Below, piece after piece: positions 16,996 through 25,900 of a DNA stretch of 64,000 nt. The notes under the pieces were generated by a model. That model saw only the letters and a program-made list of their open reading frames with translations. It was not told the origin of the DNA and searched no databases. The stretch lies in assembly GCA_030684355.1 (NCBI GenBank), contig JAUXTN010000159.1:39020-103019 (forward strand), written 5' to 3'. This DNA comes from Pseudomonadota bacterium (GTDB taxonomy: Bacteria > Myxococcota_A > UBA796 > SXON01). The stretch's first letter is position 1, and every line of letters begins with the position of its first letter. The translations under genes were made by a program, and so were the position numbers.

Positions 16996-17634
16996 TCAGG
17001 AGGGGGCTGACGGGGTGGACTTCTGCGCCAGCATCCCGGCCTCGTCCAGCCTCCGCCGGAGGGTGTCCTTCTGGATGCCGGTGGCCTCGGCGACGGCCCG
17101 CCAGCCCCATCCCTGATCGAGCAGCGACCGGGCGGCCACGAGCGCCTTGTCCGCCGTGATCTTCCGCGGCCGCCCACAGTGCGTACCCGCGGCCTTCGCT
17201 CGCCGGACCCCGGCCACGACGCGCTCTTGTATGAGGGCCCTCTCGAACTCCGCGAACGCCCCGAGGAGTTGAAGGAGCAGGCGGCCTGTCGGCGTGGTGG
17301 TGTCGATGCCGGCGTCCCGCAACGACGCGAAGCCCACCCCCCATCCTGCGAGCTGATCGAGGACGCCGAGGAGGTGCTGAAGGCTGCGGGCGAGGCGGTC
17401 GAGCTTCCAGACGACGAGGACATCGAAGCGGCCGGCCTGCGCGTCCGCGAGCATCTGGTCGAGCGCAGGGCGCGACGTCTTCGACCCGGAAACGCCGTTG
17501 TCGACGTACTCCTTGGCGACAGTCCACCCTCGCTGTGCCGCGACCTGGCGCAGCTCCTCGAGCTGGAGGCCGCTGTCCTGGCCGTGATTCACGGTGCTAA
17601 CGCGGGCGTAGAGTGCCACTCGGGGCTGAGACAT
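16996..17634 (-). CDS. Serine resolvase/invertase (small serine recombinase)
   Basis: 212 aa from ATG 17634; upstream in-frame codons exist, but the catalytic domain starts at this Met. N-terminal resolvase domain: LYARVS with nucleophile Ser13, the QLEELR segment, VDNGVSGSKTSRPAL and KLDRLARS. Next come the long E helix (LLLQLLGAFAEFERALIQERV) and the GRPRK DNA-minor-groove hinge. A C-terminal helix-turn-helix follows (WGWRAVAEATGIQKDTLRRRL). This is the full Tn3-resolvase/DNA-invertase layout at normal length. A 22-bp sequence 33 nt upstream is nearly identical to one upstream of the large serine recombinase at 54.4 kb. Possible roles are co-integrate resolution or inversion of the segment between the two sites. 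Confidence 0.9.
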   Translation of the reverse strand: MSQPRVALYARVSTVNHGQDSGLQLEELRQVAAQRGWTVAKEYVDNGVSGSKTSRPALDQMLADAQAGRFDVLVVWKLDRLARSLQHLLGVLDQLAGWGVGFASLRDAGIDTTTPTGRLLLQLLGAFAEFERALIQERVVAGVRRAKAAGTHCGRPRKITADKALVAARSLLDQGWGWRAVAEATGIQKDTLRRRLDEAGMLAQKSTPSAPS

Positions 17635-17667
17635 GGAGGGCTCCGGCAAGCAGGCCGCCTGCGCTCC

Positions 17668-17689
17668 GTAGGTTGTACCGTACATAACG
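17668..17689 (-). repeat. Recombinase-upstream site, copy 1
   Basis: 22-bp sequence upstream of the resolvase ATG. On the minus strand it starts cgttatgtacggtacaac and matches the copy at 54343-54364 at 21 of 22 positions. It contains the dyad TGTAC-G-GTACA. The two copies are inverted with respect to each other, and each lies directly upstream of a serine recombinase gene. It could be a crossover/binding site or a shared autoregulated promoter. Confidence 0.6.
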
Positions 17690-17726
17690 ACGGGCGCCGA
17701 GCGAGTTCACCAACCGCATCGGCGCG

Positions 17727-20249
17727 CTACCCCTGCCCGAACGCCCCCCGGACGATCCCCAGCAGCGTACCCCTGTTCCTCGCGACGAAACCCTCGACGT
17801 ACGCGGGCTCGATCCCGGGCGGCGGAGCGGCCCAGAGCGCGCCGACGGCGACGTCGAGAAGCCGCTCCGCTCGCGAGCCCCCGTGCGTCGGCGCCAGCCT
17901 CGGGGTCGGCGACGAGGCGGTCGCCGCGAGCCGGTCCCGCTCGCGCGTCACGGCCGCCAGCGACCGCCTCGCTTCCTTCGCACCCTCCCGCAGATCCACG
18001 ACCTGGCGCTCCAGCCGGGCGATCTTCCTCGCCTCGTCCGACTCTCGCTCCGGCAGCCGCAGCACCTTCGTCACGAGCACCGCGATCGCCGGGAGTAGGT
18101 GCGCTGTCGCCGCGCCGAGGTCCTCACGGGCGACGACAAACCGTTCGTCGTGTCCGTTGGCATGGGTCCGCCCGGCGTCCGCGTGCGTGAGCTCGTGGCA
18201 GGCGATGCCGTGCAGGTACGCGGCGAGGGCGATCGGCCGCTCCCGGTGGGCCTTCGCCACCTGCGCGAGCTTGTCTGGCTGGATGTAGATGACCGTGGTG
18301 CCCCGGTCGGTGCGCGTCGTGAGGCCGAGGAGGTTGTCGTCGAGCACGAAGCCCGGCTTGAACCGCTTGCGGATGCGCGCCTCGGCGGCAACCAGGCGGA
18401 GCACGGAGTCCCAGGCGACCAGATACGGCAACCAACGCCCGTAGTTCTTCTTGAAGCGGTACGCCTTCTGCCGGTCGTACGCCTTCCGGCTGATCCGCAG
18501 CCCGGCGTGCTTCCCAAACGGGTTGGAGGGCCGCGCCTTCTGCCCGGACGCCGCCTCCAGCGCCGCGACGACGCGCGGGACCGCCGCGACCTGGAGGAGC
18601 CCGCCACCGCCGGGGGCCATCGCGGTGTCAGCCGCCCTCTCGATCGCCTGCTCAATCGTTGCGACGGTGGCAGTGTCGGCGTCCCCCCGCTCGACGCGCT
18701 CCAAGGCCAGCTCCACGGCGGGGCCGAAGATGCCCCGGTCGCGTCGGGCTTCCCAGCTCACGCCCGCGCCGCCGCCGCCCTGACCGGCCGCGGCCTCGTC
18801 CGCTCCCTGGAGGAACGCCCGGATCGTTGCCATCGCGCCCACCGCCGAGGGGGCGGCGATGTCGTCCTCGATGCCGCCACGGGACGCCGCGGCACGGAAC
18901 CCCGGCGGGAGCACGGCCTCGCGCTCGGACTCGTCGGCCTCGCCCGTGGCCTTCGATCCGCGTGGGGCGAGCGATGCCACGGGCTCCTCGGTGCTCGCGT
19001 GCTTCAGCCGCTCCGCGTAGTAGTCCATGATGCCGCCGGCCGCGTCCGCCAGCGCGCGCTGCAGCTCGGCGTCGGCGAAGGCGTCGGCCACCATCGCGCC
19101 AAGCTCCGCGGCACCCGCTCGGGCATCGGCGTCGTCGGAGTCGGGGTCGAACACCTCGTCCTCGTCGCTGTTGCGGCCGGTGGACTCGTTCTCCTGCTCG
19201 ACCTGCTCCACGAGATCGGCGAACGCCCAGCTCGCGGCGTCCTGGAAGGCGTCGCGGGCGGCGTTGAGCGGGTAGCCGGGCTGGCCGGGCCTCACCGTCG
19301 TCGAGAGGTCCACCGCGACATCGACCTTGAGCCCGCCTCGGCTGGATGGGACCCGGAACTGCGCGAGCCCGTCGAGGCGCACGTAGTAGGCGCCGCCCTT
19401 GTCACCGGGTGGCCGCTTGTACGCCTTGATGCTGGCCTTGACGTTGTTCCCCCAGGAGGCGTCGAGCGCGATCTTCGAGCCGCCGCGGCGGCTGAACATC
19501 GGCCGGACCTCGACGCCGTTGAACGTGAGGCGCACGCCGGGGAGGTCGTTCGCGGCCAGCAGTTCGCGGATGCGGTCTTCGATGCCGACGTAGGTCTGGC
19601 GGGCGCGATCCCAGACCGAGTCGAACTCGTCGCTCACGTCGTGCAGGACGATGCGGCAACCGGCCCGGTGCGGGGCGTCGTACACCTCCACGTCGCCGCC
19701 GCCCCCCTTCGAGATGGCGAGGTTGTCGCGGGTGACGATCTCCCAGCGGAACGTCGAGCTGGCGCCCAGGATCACCGCCTTCGCGACGCCGAAGCCGCCC
19801 GCGGCCTCGCCGCTGTCTCCCGCGCCGCGCTTCCCGCTCTCCCCGATGACGAGGAACTTCTCCAGGATGGTCCGTTCGTCCATGCCTTGGCCGTTGTCGT
19901 CGGCGGTGAGGGTGTGGGTGACGCGATCCCACGTCACGTCGAAGCGGGCCTCCTCGGGCCGGATCTGGCGGTGCCGAATGGCCGCCGCCAGGCTGTCGCG
20001 CGAGTTCTGGAGCAGCTCGCGCACGGCCAGCACCGGGAGGTCGCCCGACTGGTAGATCGAGGACGTGAAGAACTTCCATGCGATGCCGACGTTCACGCCG
20101 GGGCGGCCCGTCGCCTTTGCAGGGAGCGCGTCGGCGATCTCGGCGCTCGAACTCAGCTCGCGGCGGAGGGCGTCACGGTCGATGGCGATGTGGCCCGTGC
20201 CCTTTCGGGACTCGGGCGGCGGGTTCGAGTGGGTGCATCCGCAGCTCAT
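17727..20249 (-). CDS. GHKL-type ATPase with C-terminal HELTH metalloprotease-like motif
   Basis: 840 aa. The N-terminal third is an HSP90/GyrB/MutL-like (GHKL) ATPase: N-box VRELLQNSRDS (residues 76-86), G1 DDNGQGMDE (117-125), and G2-like GGFGVAKAV (151-159). The middle is acidic and low-complexity (EDEVFDPDSDDADAR). The C-terminal third holds GIACHELTHADAGRTHANGHDE, with HExxH at residues 685-689, a zinc-metallopeptidase signature. A predicted coiled coil follows (ARKIARLERQVVDLREGAKEA). The combination resembles ATP-gated effector or chaperone-protease designs, but I know no named family for it. The start overlaps the stop of the C5 methyltransferase gene by 4 nt, so the two are coexpressed. 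Its metalloprotease activity is inferred from the motif only. Confidence 0.75.
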   Translation of the reverse strand: MSCGCTHSNPPPESRKGTGHIAIDRDALRRELSSSAEIADALPAKATGRPGVNVGIAWKFFTSSIYQSGDLPVLAVRELLQNSRDSLAAAIRHRQIRPEEARFDVTWDRVTHTLTADDNGQGMDERTILEKFLVIGESGKRGAGDSGEAAGGFGVAKAVILGASSTFRWEIVTRDNLAISKGGGGDVEVYDAPHRAGCRIVLHDVSDEFDSVWDRARQTYVGIEDRIRELLAANDLPGVRLTFNGVEVRPMFSRRGGSKIALDASWGNNVKASIKAYKRPPGDKGGAYYVRLDGLAQFRVPSSRGGLKVDVAVDLSTTVRPGQPGYPLNAARDAFQDAASWAFADLVEQVEQENESTGRNSDEDEVFDPDSDDADARAGAAELGAMVADAFADAELQRALADAAGGIMDYYAERLKHASTEEPVASLAPRGSKATGEADESEREAVLPPGFRAAASRGGIEDDIAAPSAVGAMATIRAFLQGADEAAAGQGGGGAGVSWEARRDRGIFGPAVELALERVERGDADTATVATIEQAIERAADTAMAPGGGGLLQVAAVPRVVAALEAASGQKARPSNPFGKHAGLRISRKAYDRQKAYRFKKNYGRWLPYLVAWDSVLRLVAAEARIRKRFKPGFVLDDNLLGLTTRTDRGTTVIYIQPDKLAQVAKAHRERPIALAAYLHGIACHELTHADAGRTHANGHDERFVVAREDLGAATAHLLPAIAVLVTKVLRLPERESDEARKIARLERQVVDLREGAKEARRSLAAVTRERDRLAATASSPTPRLAPTHGGSRAERLLDVAVGALWAAPPPGIEPAYVEGFVARNRGTLLGIVRGAFGQG

Positions 20250-21337
20250 GGGGCGGCTCCGAGGTGGGGGGGGACGGTGAGACGGTGGCGACGGAGCGCG
20301 CCGACGAGCGCATCGTGGTCGAGGTTGGAGGCGCGGAGCGCGGACCAGGCGCGGTGCGCGCCTGCGACGAGGCGACCGCAGGCTTCGGCGAGGGCGGGCG
20401 GGACGGCGTTTCCGACCTGGACGTAGCGATCGTGGACGGTGCCCTGGAGCGGCCAGTCGTCCGGGAACCCTTGGAGCCGGAGCCCTTCACCGAGGTCGAT
20501 GCGACGGATGCCGGCTACGAGGAACGCGGCGTCCGAGGCCCGGTCCGGGCCGCCGTTGAACGACCAGCCGGCCGGGGCGTTCGCCCGAGTGCCCTTCTCG
20601 TCCATCGTCGTCACTGTCGGCGCGGGCGCGTCCATGCGCCACGGCTCGCTGCACGCGCGCCCGTGCTCGTCGTCGCAGGGGTAGCAGGCACGGCGGTCGC
20701 AGCTCGCGCGGGTGAGCGTGTCGCCGATGGCGTCGCCCATCGTGACCCAGGGTCGTCGGCCGAGGCTGCCCGCGGCGTCCGCGTGCGAGTGCGTGGGCGT
20801 CGGACCGGCCAGATCGAGCGGGAGAGGGCCGCCCCAGAGGACCACTCGGCGACGGCGCTGGGGCACACCCACGTCCGCCGCGTCGAGCCGCCACGAGCCG
20901 GTGAACGGGAACCGGCGGGCGAGCTCGTCGGCGATGCGCCCGAGGTGGCACGCCGGGCATGAGGCCGAGGAGCCGGCGCAGAGGTCGGAGTGGTAGGTCC
21001 ACCCGAGCACGTTTTCGGCGAGGAACCAGGTGGGGCCGCAGGCGTCGACGGCGGCGAGGGTAGCGGGCCAGCCGTCCCGCTCGTCCGCCGCGCCGAGGCG
21101 CTGGCCGGCGGTACTGCCCGGCTGGCAGGGCGGGGAGGCCCAAAGGAGATCGACGCGGCTGCGCCACGCGGCGACATCCACGGCGCGCACGTCGCCTTCC
21201 ACGGCGGGGAAGCCAGCAGCGCGTAGCGTCGCGGCGGCCGAGGCGTTGCGCTCGATGCAGGCGATATGGGCGAAGCCCGCGCGGTGCAGGCCGAGGGCCG
21301 CGCCGCCCGCTCCCGCGAAGAGGTCGAGGGCGGTCAC
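20246..21337 (-). CDS. DNA (cytosine-5) methyltransferase
   Basis: 363 aa. It contains the ordered C5-MTase motifs: I DLFAGAGG (5-12), IV SPPCQP with catalytic Cys71, VI ENV (108-110), VIII VPQRRRRVV, and X QVGNAVPP near the C-terminus. The target-recognition region between VIII and X carries four cysteines (CDRRACYPCDDEHGRAC), suggesting a bound zinc. No restriction endonuclease gene is adjacent, so it is probably a solitary MTase of a mobile element used to mask its DNA from host restriction. It is the first gene of the pair with the GHKL protein. A divergent protease gene starts 29 bp away, so the two promoters overlap. Confidence 0.93.
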   Translation of the reverse strand: MTALDLFAGAGGAALGLHRAGFAHIACIERNASAAATLRAAGFPAVEGDVRAVDVAAWRSRVDLLWASPPCQPGSTAGQRLGAADERDGWPATLAAVDACGPTWFLAENVLGWTYHSDLCAGSSASCPACHLGRIADELARRFPFTGSWRLDAADVGVPQRRRRVVLWGGPLPLDLAGPTPTHSHADAAGSLGRRPWVTMGDAIGDTLTRASCDRRACYPCDDEHGRACSEPWRMDAPAPTVTTMDEKGTRANAPAGWSFNGGPDRASDAAFLVAGIRRIDLGEGLRLQGFPDDWPLQGTVHDRYVQVGNAVPPALAEACGRLVAGAHRAWSALRASNLDHDALVGALRRHRLTVPPHLGAAP

Positions 21338-21366
21338 GAATCCCCGCCGTTGGTTATCCGCCCTGA

Positions 21367-21933
21367 ATGGTCCGATTGTCTCGAAGCCCCGTGCTCGCCC
21401 CGAATCAAGGGTACACGTCGCTGTGCTGGGCCGCGTCGCTGGTGCTCGCGGCCGATTACCAAGGGTACGCCTTGGCTCCGGCGGAGCTGCTGGGTCAGGA
21501 CGTCCGCACCCAAGCCGGTCTGGAACAGTTCATCGAAGGGGTGGCCGGCATGCTGGGGCTCGCCCGAGCCCGCACCGGCTACGTCACCACGCCGGGGCGG
21601 CCGGGGAAGGTAGAGGCGTTGGCAGCGCTCCCTGGATTTAGCGTCAGACTGGCCCCCCGTGCGGAGGCGAACCACGATGCCGTCAATCGCTACGTTGCCC
21701 ACTGGATCGACCGCGACTGCCCGGTGCTCCTGCGCTGGAACCCGTCGGCAGCCGGCCTTGAGGGCTACGGCGGGGAGCACTTCGGCGTCGTTGTGGAGTG
21801 GGGCGCAGAGCGAGCGCGCCTGACCGACTCGTACCGAGGCACGCGCGGGTCCAAGTGCGAGATCATGCCGCTTCCCGGGGGTAGCAGCACGCACTGGCGG
21901 GGCCTTCAGGCCATCGCTGTGCTCCGAGCCTGA
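21367..21933 (+). CDS. C39-like (papain fold) cysteine protease domain protein
   Basis: 188 aa, ATG 21367, the only plus-strand gene in a long minus-strand block. NQGYTSLCWAASLVLAADY (residues 13-31) matches the Gln...Cys-Trp-Ala-Ala active-site signature of papain-like/C39 peptidases (the Gln helps form the oxyanion hole and Cys is the nucleophile). A histidine in GGEHFGVVVEW (about residues 136-146) followed by an Asp in RLTDSYRG fits the rest of the triad. No signal peptide is visible, so it probably acts in the cytoplasm or is released by lysis. It might process virion or host proteins. It converges with the lysozyme-like gene, 8 bp between stops. Confidence 0.7.
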   Translation: MVRLSRSPVLAPNQGYTSLCWAASLVLAADYQGYALAPAELLGQDVRTQAGLEQFIEGVAGMLGLARARTGYVTTPGRPGKVEALAALPGFSVRLAPRAEANHDAVNRYVAHWIDRDCPVLLRWNPSAAGLEGYGGEHFGVVVEWGAERARLTDSYRGTRGSKCEIMPLPGGSSTHWRGLQAIAVLRA

Positions 21934-21941
21934 CCGGCACA

Positions 21942-22913
21942 TCACGCAGCCCGTCGCCGCATCCCCAGGTCCACCGCCGCATCCCGCAACGTCGGATCCG
22001 TGAGGATGTTGCTCGACCGCTTGACGATCAGGTCGTACAGGCTCCACGGCTTCGAGGGCGGGCCGGTGACGGCGTGCCACACGCCCGAGACCGCGACCCG
22101 GCGCACGGCGTAGGCCCCGACGCCCAGCTCCGACCACTCGGTGGGCACGGGCGACCACCAGATGTTGCCGTCGTCGTTGTAGTTGCGGCGCTCGGGGGCG
22201 GAGGTGCGCCGGAACTTGGCAGCGCACGTCCAGGCGTACTGCGCGAGCACGTCGTTGGCGGCATCCGGGCGCCGCTTGGGGTCCTCGGCGTACCAGGCGA
22301 CGAGCCGCTTCGCGGGCCCGAGCGCCCCGGCCGGACCCTGGTGGACCGTCCGGTTGTAGCAGAGCACCATCGCGCGCTCGGAGGAGACGCCGAGGAGGCG
22401 CGCGATCTCGATGGCGCTGGCCATGTACTCGGACTCGGCGGCATCGCGAGCCTGCACCTGCTGGAACGCCGGCCAGCGCCCCGCCGCGACGAAGCGGGAG
22501 ACCCACGGTTCGGCCCAGAGGACCGCGCCGTCCACGCTCTCGAGCGAGGCGCGGCCGGTCACGTCGAGCAGCTTCGCCCAGCTCGCGCCGAAGAAGCGCC
22601 CGAAGGCCACGGGGTCGGCGGCGGCCATCGCGCGGAGCACCCGCCCGAGCGAGCCCGACTTCTGCGTCCACTGGAGGATGCCGTAGCTGACTCCGTTGCC
22701 GTCGAGGTTGGGCTGGACCGACCAGTAGTTGCCCTCGTGCTCGCTGGTCTTGCGGAGGAGGGTGGGGATCCAGTCGGTGATCAGGCTCTCCACCTTCTCC
22801 TCCAGTTGTCGAGCGGTGCGGCGAGCCGACGGCGAAGACGCCGCCGCGGCGAGGATGAGCAGTCCGAAGGCCCCCGCGCCGAGCAGGAGCGGGGTGTTGC
22901 TGGTGCGGCTCAC
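21942..22913 (-). CDS. Membrane-anchored lysozyme/muramidase-like protein
   Basis: 323 aa starting at GTG 22913, which overlaps the stop of the methylase-helicase (GTGA). Residues about 8-25 form one membrane segment (LLLGAGAFGLLILAAAA), with the rest outside. The domain has TSEHEGNYWSVQPN, GNGVSYGILQWTQ and, later, CYNRTVHQGPAG. This arrangement (Glu, then an Asn/Gly-rich loop, SYGILQW, a later QGP) is reminiscent of chitosanase/lysozyme-superfamily endolysins. A cell-wall hydrolase for entry or release fits its place at the end of the virion-like operon. No catalytic residue can be proven from sequence alone. Confidence 0.6.
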   Translation of the reverse strand: MSRTSNTPLLLGAGAFGLLILAAAASSPSARRTARQLEEKVESLITDWIPTLLRKTSEHEGNYWSVQPNLDGNGVSYGILQWTQKSGSLGRVLRAMAAADPVAFGRFFGASWAKLLDVTGRASLESVDGAVLWAEPWVSRFVAAGRWPAFQQVQARDAAESEYMASAIEIARLLGVSSERAMVLCYNRTVHQGPAGALGPAKRLVAWYAEDPKRRPDAANDVLAQYAWTCAAKFRRTSAPERRNYNDDGNIWWSPVPTEWSELGVGAYAVRRVAVSGVWHAVTGPPSKPWSLYDLIVKRSSNILTDPTLRDAAVDLGMRRRAA

Positions 22914-25900
22914 GCGGCCCCCTCGCCGACTTCGCCGACTTCGCCGGCTTCGCCCTCGTCCTCGCCCGAGAGCAGGTTCCGGGGGATCGTCCGGCCCCAC
23001 CACCAGCGCCCGGCCTCGGCGAGCTCGCCGAACTTCAGCCCGGAGCCGGGAGCGGCATCGAGGAAGGCCCGCCAACCGGCGTCGGTCGGGGGGAGCACGT
23101 CCACCCCGGCGGTGCCCGCGGCGGCGCCCGCGTTGACGATGCGGAGCCCGGCAGGGGCCACCACCGGGACCTTCTGGTTCTGCGCGTTGTAGTAGCTGAC
23201 CTTCGACAGCGCACCGAGCAGCGTCTCCGCCACCTGCGGCCACGTCCGCTCGACCCAGCCATCGGGGGCATGCTGCCAGCCGAGCCCGGGCCAGTCGCCC
23301 GAGTAGCGGAGGCGGTCGTTGGCCACCTGGGCGACCGCGCGCAGGGTGGCGGGCTCCTCGTCAGCCGGGAACGTCGCGCCGTAGTGCTCCGGCTTGAGCG
23401 CCGTGAACTTCCCGTCGTCAGCCTTCGACAGCTTCCAGGTCGCCTCTCCGGCACCGCGCTGCGCGATCTGCCCGTCCTTCGTGACCTTCCCGAACTCGAT
23501 GTAGTCGATCCGGGAAGCGTTCCACGCGCTGGGGACACCAGCCCGGAGGCCCTCGTAGACCGGCCCGCCGCCTTCGGCGACGAGCACCGGCCGGTCACGC
23601 ACGATCACGGCGGAGGCGGCCCAGGGCCACGCCTCGACGTTGACGCGCGACAGGTGCTTCAGCCGCTCCTCGGCCTCGCCCCGGAGCCGCGCGGCCTCTA
23701 CGCCGTCCCGCGTCCGCTCGGCGTTGCGGAAGCGGGCGTTGATGGCGCGGAGGAGCTTGCTCGCCTCGGCGGCGATCTTCTTCTTGGCCTCGGCCTCGCG
23801 CTGGGCGCGCACGGCCTCAAGTCGGGCGCGCGTCTGCTCGGGGTTGCGGCTGATGAGGAGGAGGATCTCCTCCGGCCCCATGTCCATCTGCGCGCCGGGG
23901 TTGTTGGTGTCCCGGCTCTGGGACTTCAGCAATTCCACCATCCAGCCACGCTTTCCCTGGATGAGGTTGAAGCGGAGCCCATCCTGGCTGCGACGCGCGA
24001 AGTAGTAGTTGATGCCGATGGCGGAGAGCGTGTTGCCCTGCCGCACGCCGCGCCCGTTGCGCTGCTGGAGGGTGGCGGGCTCCCACGGCAGATCGAGGTG
24101 GTGGATGGCGCAGGTGCGGGTCTGGAGGTCGATGCCCTCGTAGGCGACGGCGTTGGCGATCACCACGTCGAACTTGGGCTTCGTCCCCGTCTCGGGCTCG
24201 CCGTTGAACTCCTTGGCGATGCGCTGCCGATCGGCCGCGTTGGGGGCGACCTCGGCGTTGAGCACGCCGATCCGGTCGGCCACAATGCCGGCGTTCACCA
24301 GCGTCATCTTGACCCAGCGGTGCGCCGCGACGTTGTCCACGAACACGATGTGGCCGCAGTGCCGGTTGGCGAGGACGCGCTCGGCGAGCGCGTCGAACTT
24401 GGGCGAGCTCGGGTCGGCCACCTGGTCGGCGTTCTTCCAGGTGTAGCCGTCGTCGAGGTTCGCGTGGACGGCCACGAGCGCCATGCGCGCGAGCAGGCCG
24501 AGGATCTTCGCCTTGTCGCTCGGGTCGTCGCTCTTGAGCGCGGCCTCGATCTCACGGACGTAGCGGTCGTACTTGGCGTCCTGAGCGGCGTCCATGTCGA
24601 CCTCGACCATCTCGACCTTCGGCTCCGGGAGCTTCAACCCCACGTCCTCGGCGGTCTTGAACTCGCCGTAGCGGAGGATGGTGTCGCGGAGTTCGTGCAG
24701 GTTCTGGAACCCGACGACGGCGCCGCGCTCCTCGACCTCCATCGTGGGGGTCACGACGGGCTTGATCTCGATGCGGAGGTACCGGTCGATGAACTGCTCG
24801 GGGTCGCGGATGCCCATGCGCCGCCACGCCTCGGGGTCGACGTACTGGATGAGGTTGTAGAACTCCAACGGGCTGTTCTTGGCCGGGGTGGCCGAGAGGA
24901 GCACCACGCCGGTGCCGCCGGTCTTCTTGCGGACGGCCGCGCATCGGAAATCCAACTGCCAGGCGCGCTTGCTGCCGTCGCCCGGGTTGCCCATGAAGCG
25001 CGGGACGCCGCCCTCGCGGTCCTCGGGGAGGTACAAGTTCTTGTAGTTCTGGGCCTCGTCCACGATCAGCATGTCCACGCCGATGTCGTCCCACGCGATG
25101 CCGGGGTCGTACTCCCAGCCCTCGGCGAGCTCCATCTGCTGCGCCACCCACGCGGCGATGCCCTCGCGGAGGATGGCCTCGTCGCGCTCGGAGAGCTTCT
25201 TGCGCTTCGCGGCGTTGCGACGGCGGAGCGCCACCTCGCGCTGGATCGCCTCGGTCTGGTCGGCGTAGGCGCGTACGGCCTTCTCGTTCATCCGCGTGCG
25301 GCCGAGCGCCGTGTACGAGAGCAGCACCGCGTCGTACTCGCCCGCCTGGAACCGGGTCCACTTCTCGGCGCGCTCCTGCGGCGTGTCGGTGTCGCTCGTC
25401 GCGAGGCCCTTGCGGTCGCCACGGGTGATCGTCTTCTTCTTCGAGCCGATGACCGCCACCCGGTAGTCCGGGAGCGCCGTGGCAAAGTCGTCGTACCACT
25501 TCCACACGATCGAGTTGGGGACCAACACGACCGGCCGCTTGCACCAGCCCTCCTGACGGGCGCGCGCGAGCACGGCGAGGCCGGTGTAGGTCTTGCCGAC
25601 GCCGACATCGAACGCCAGCAGTCCGCCCCGGTTGGCGAGGATGCGGCGGGCGCCGGCGACCTGGTGCGGGTCGAGGCGGACGGCGCGCTCGCCCTCACGC
25701 AGTGCGGAGGCGGGACGGTGACCACGCCCCCGGGTCCAGCGGGCGATGGCCAGCGGCTCGGCGGTGTACGCGGGGGCGACGTAGCCGCGGAACTGCCGGT
25801 TGTAGGCGTGCTCGACGGCGAGGCGACGCTCGGGCGTTGCCCCGGCGAAGCCCTTGAAGCTGGCGTCCCACTCGGCCGCCTTCTTCATGCGGATCTTGTC

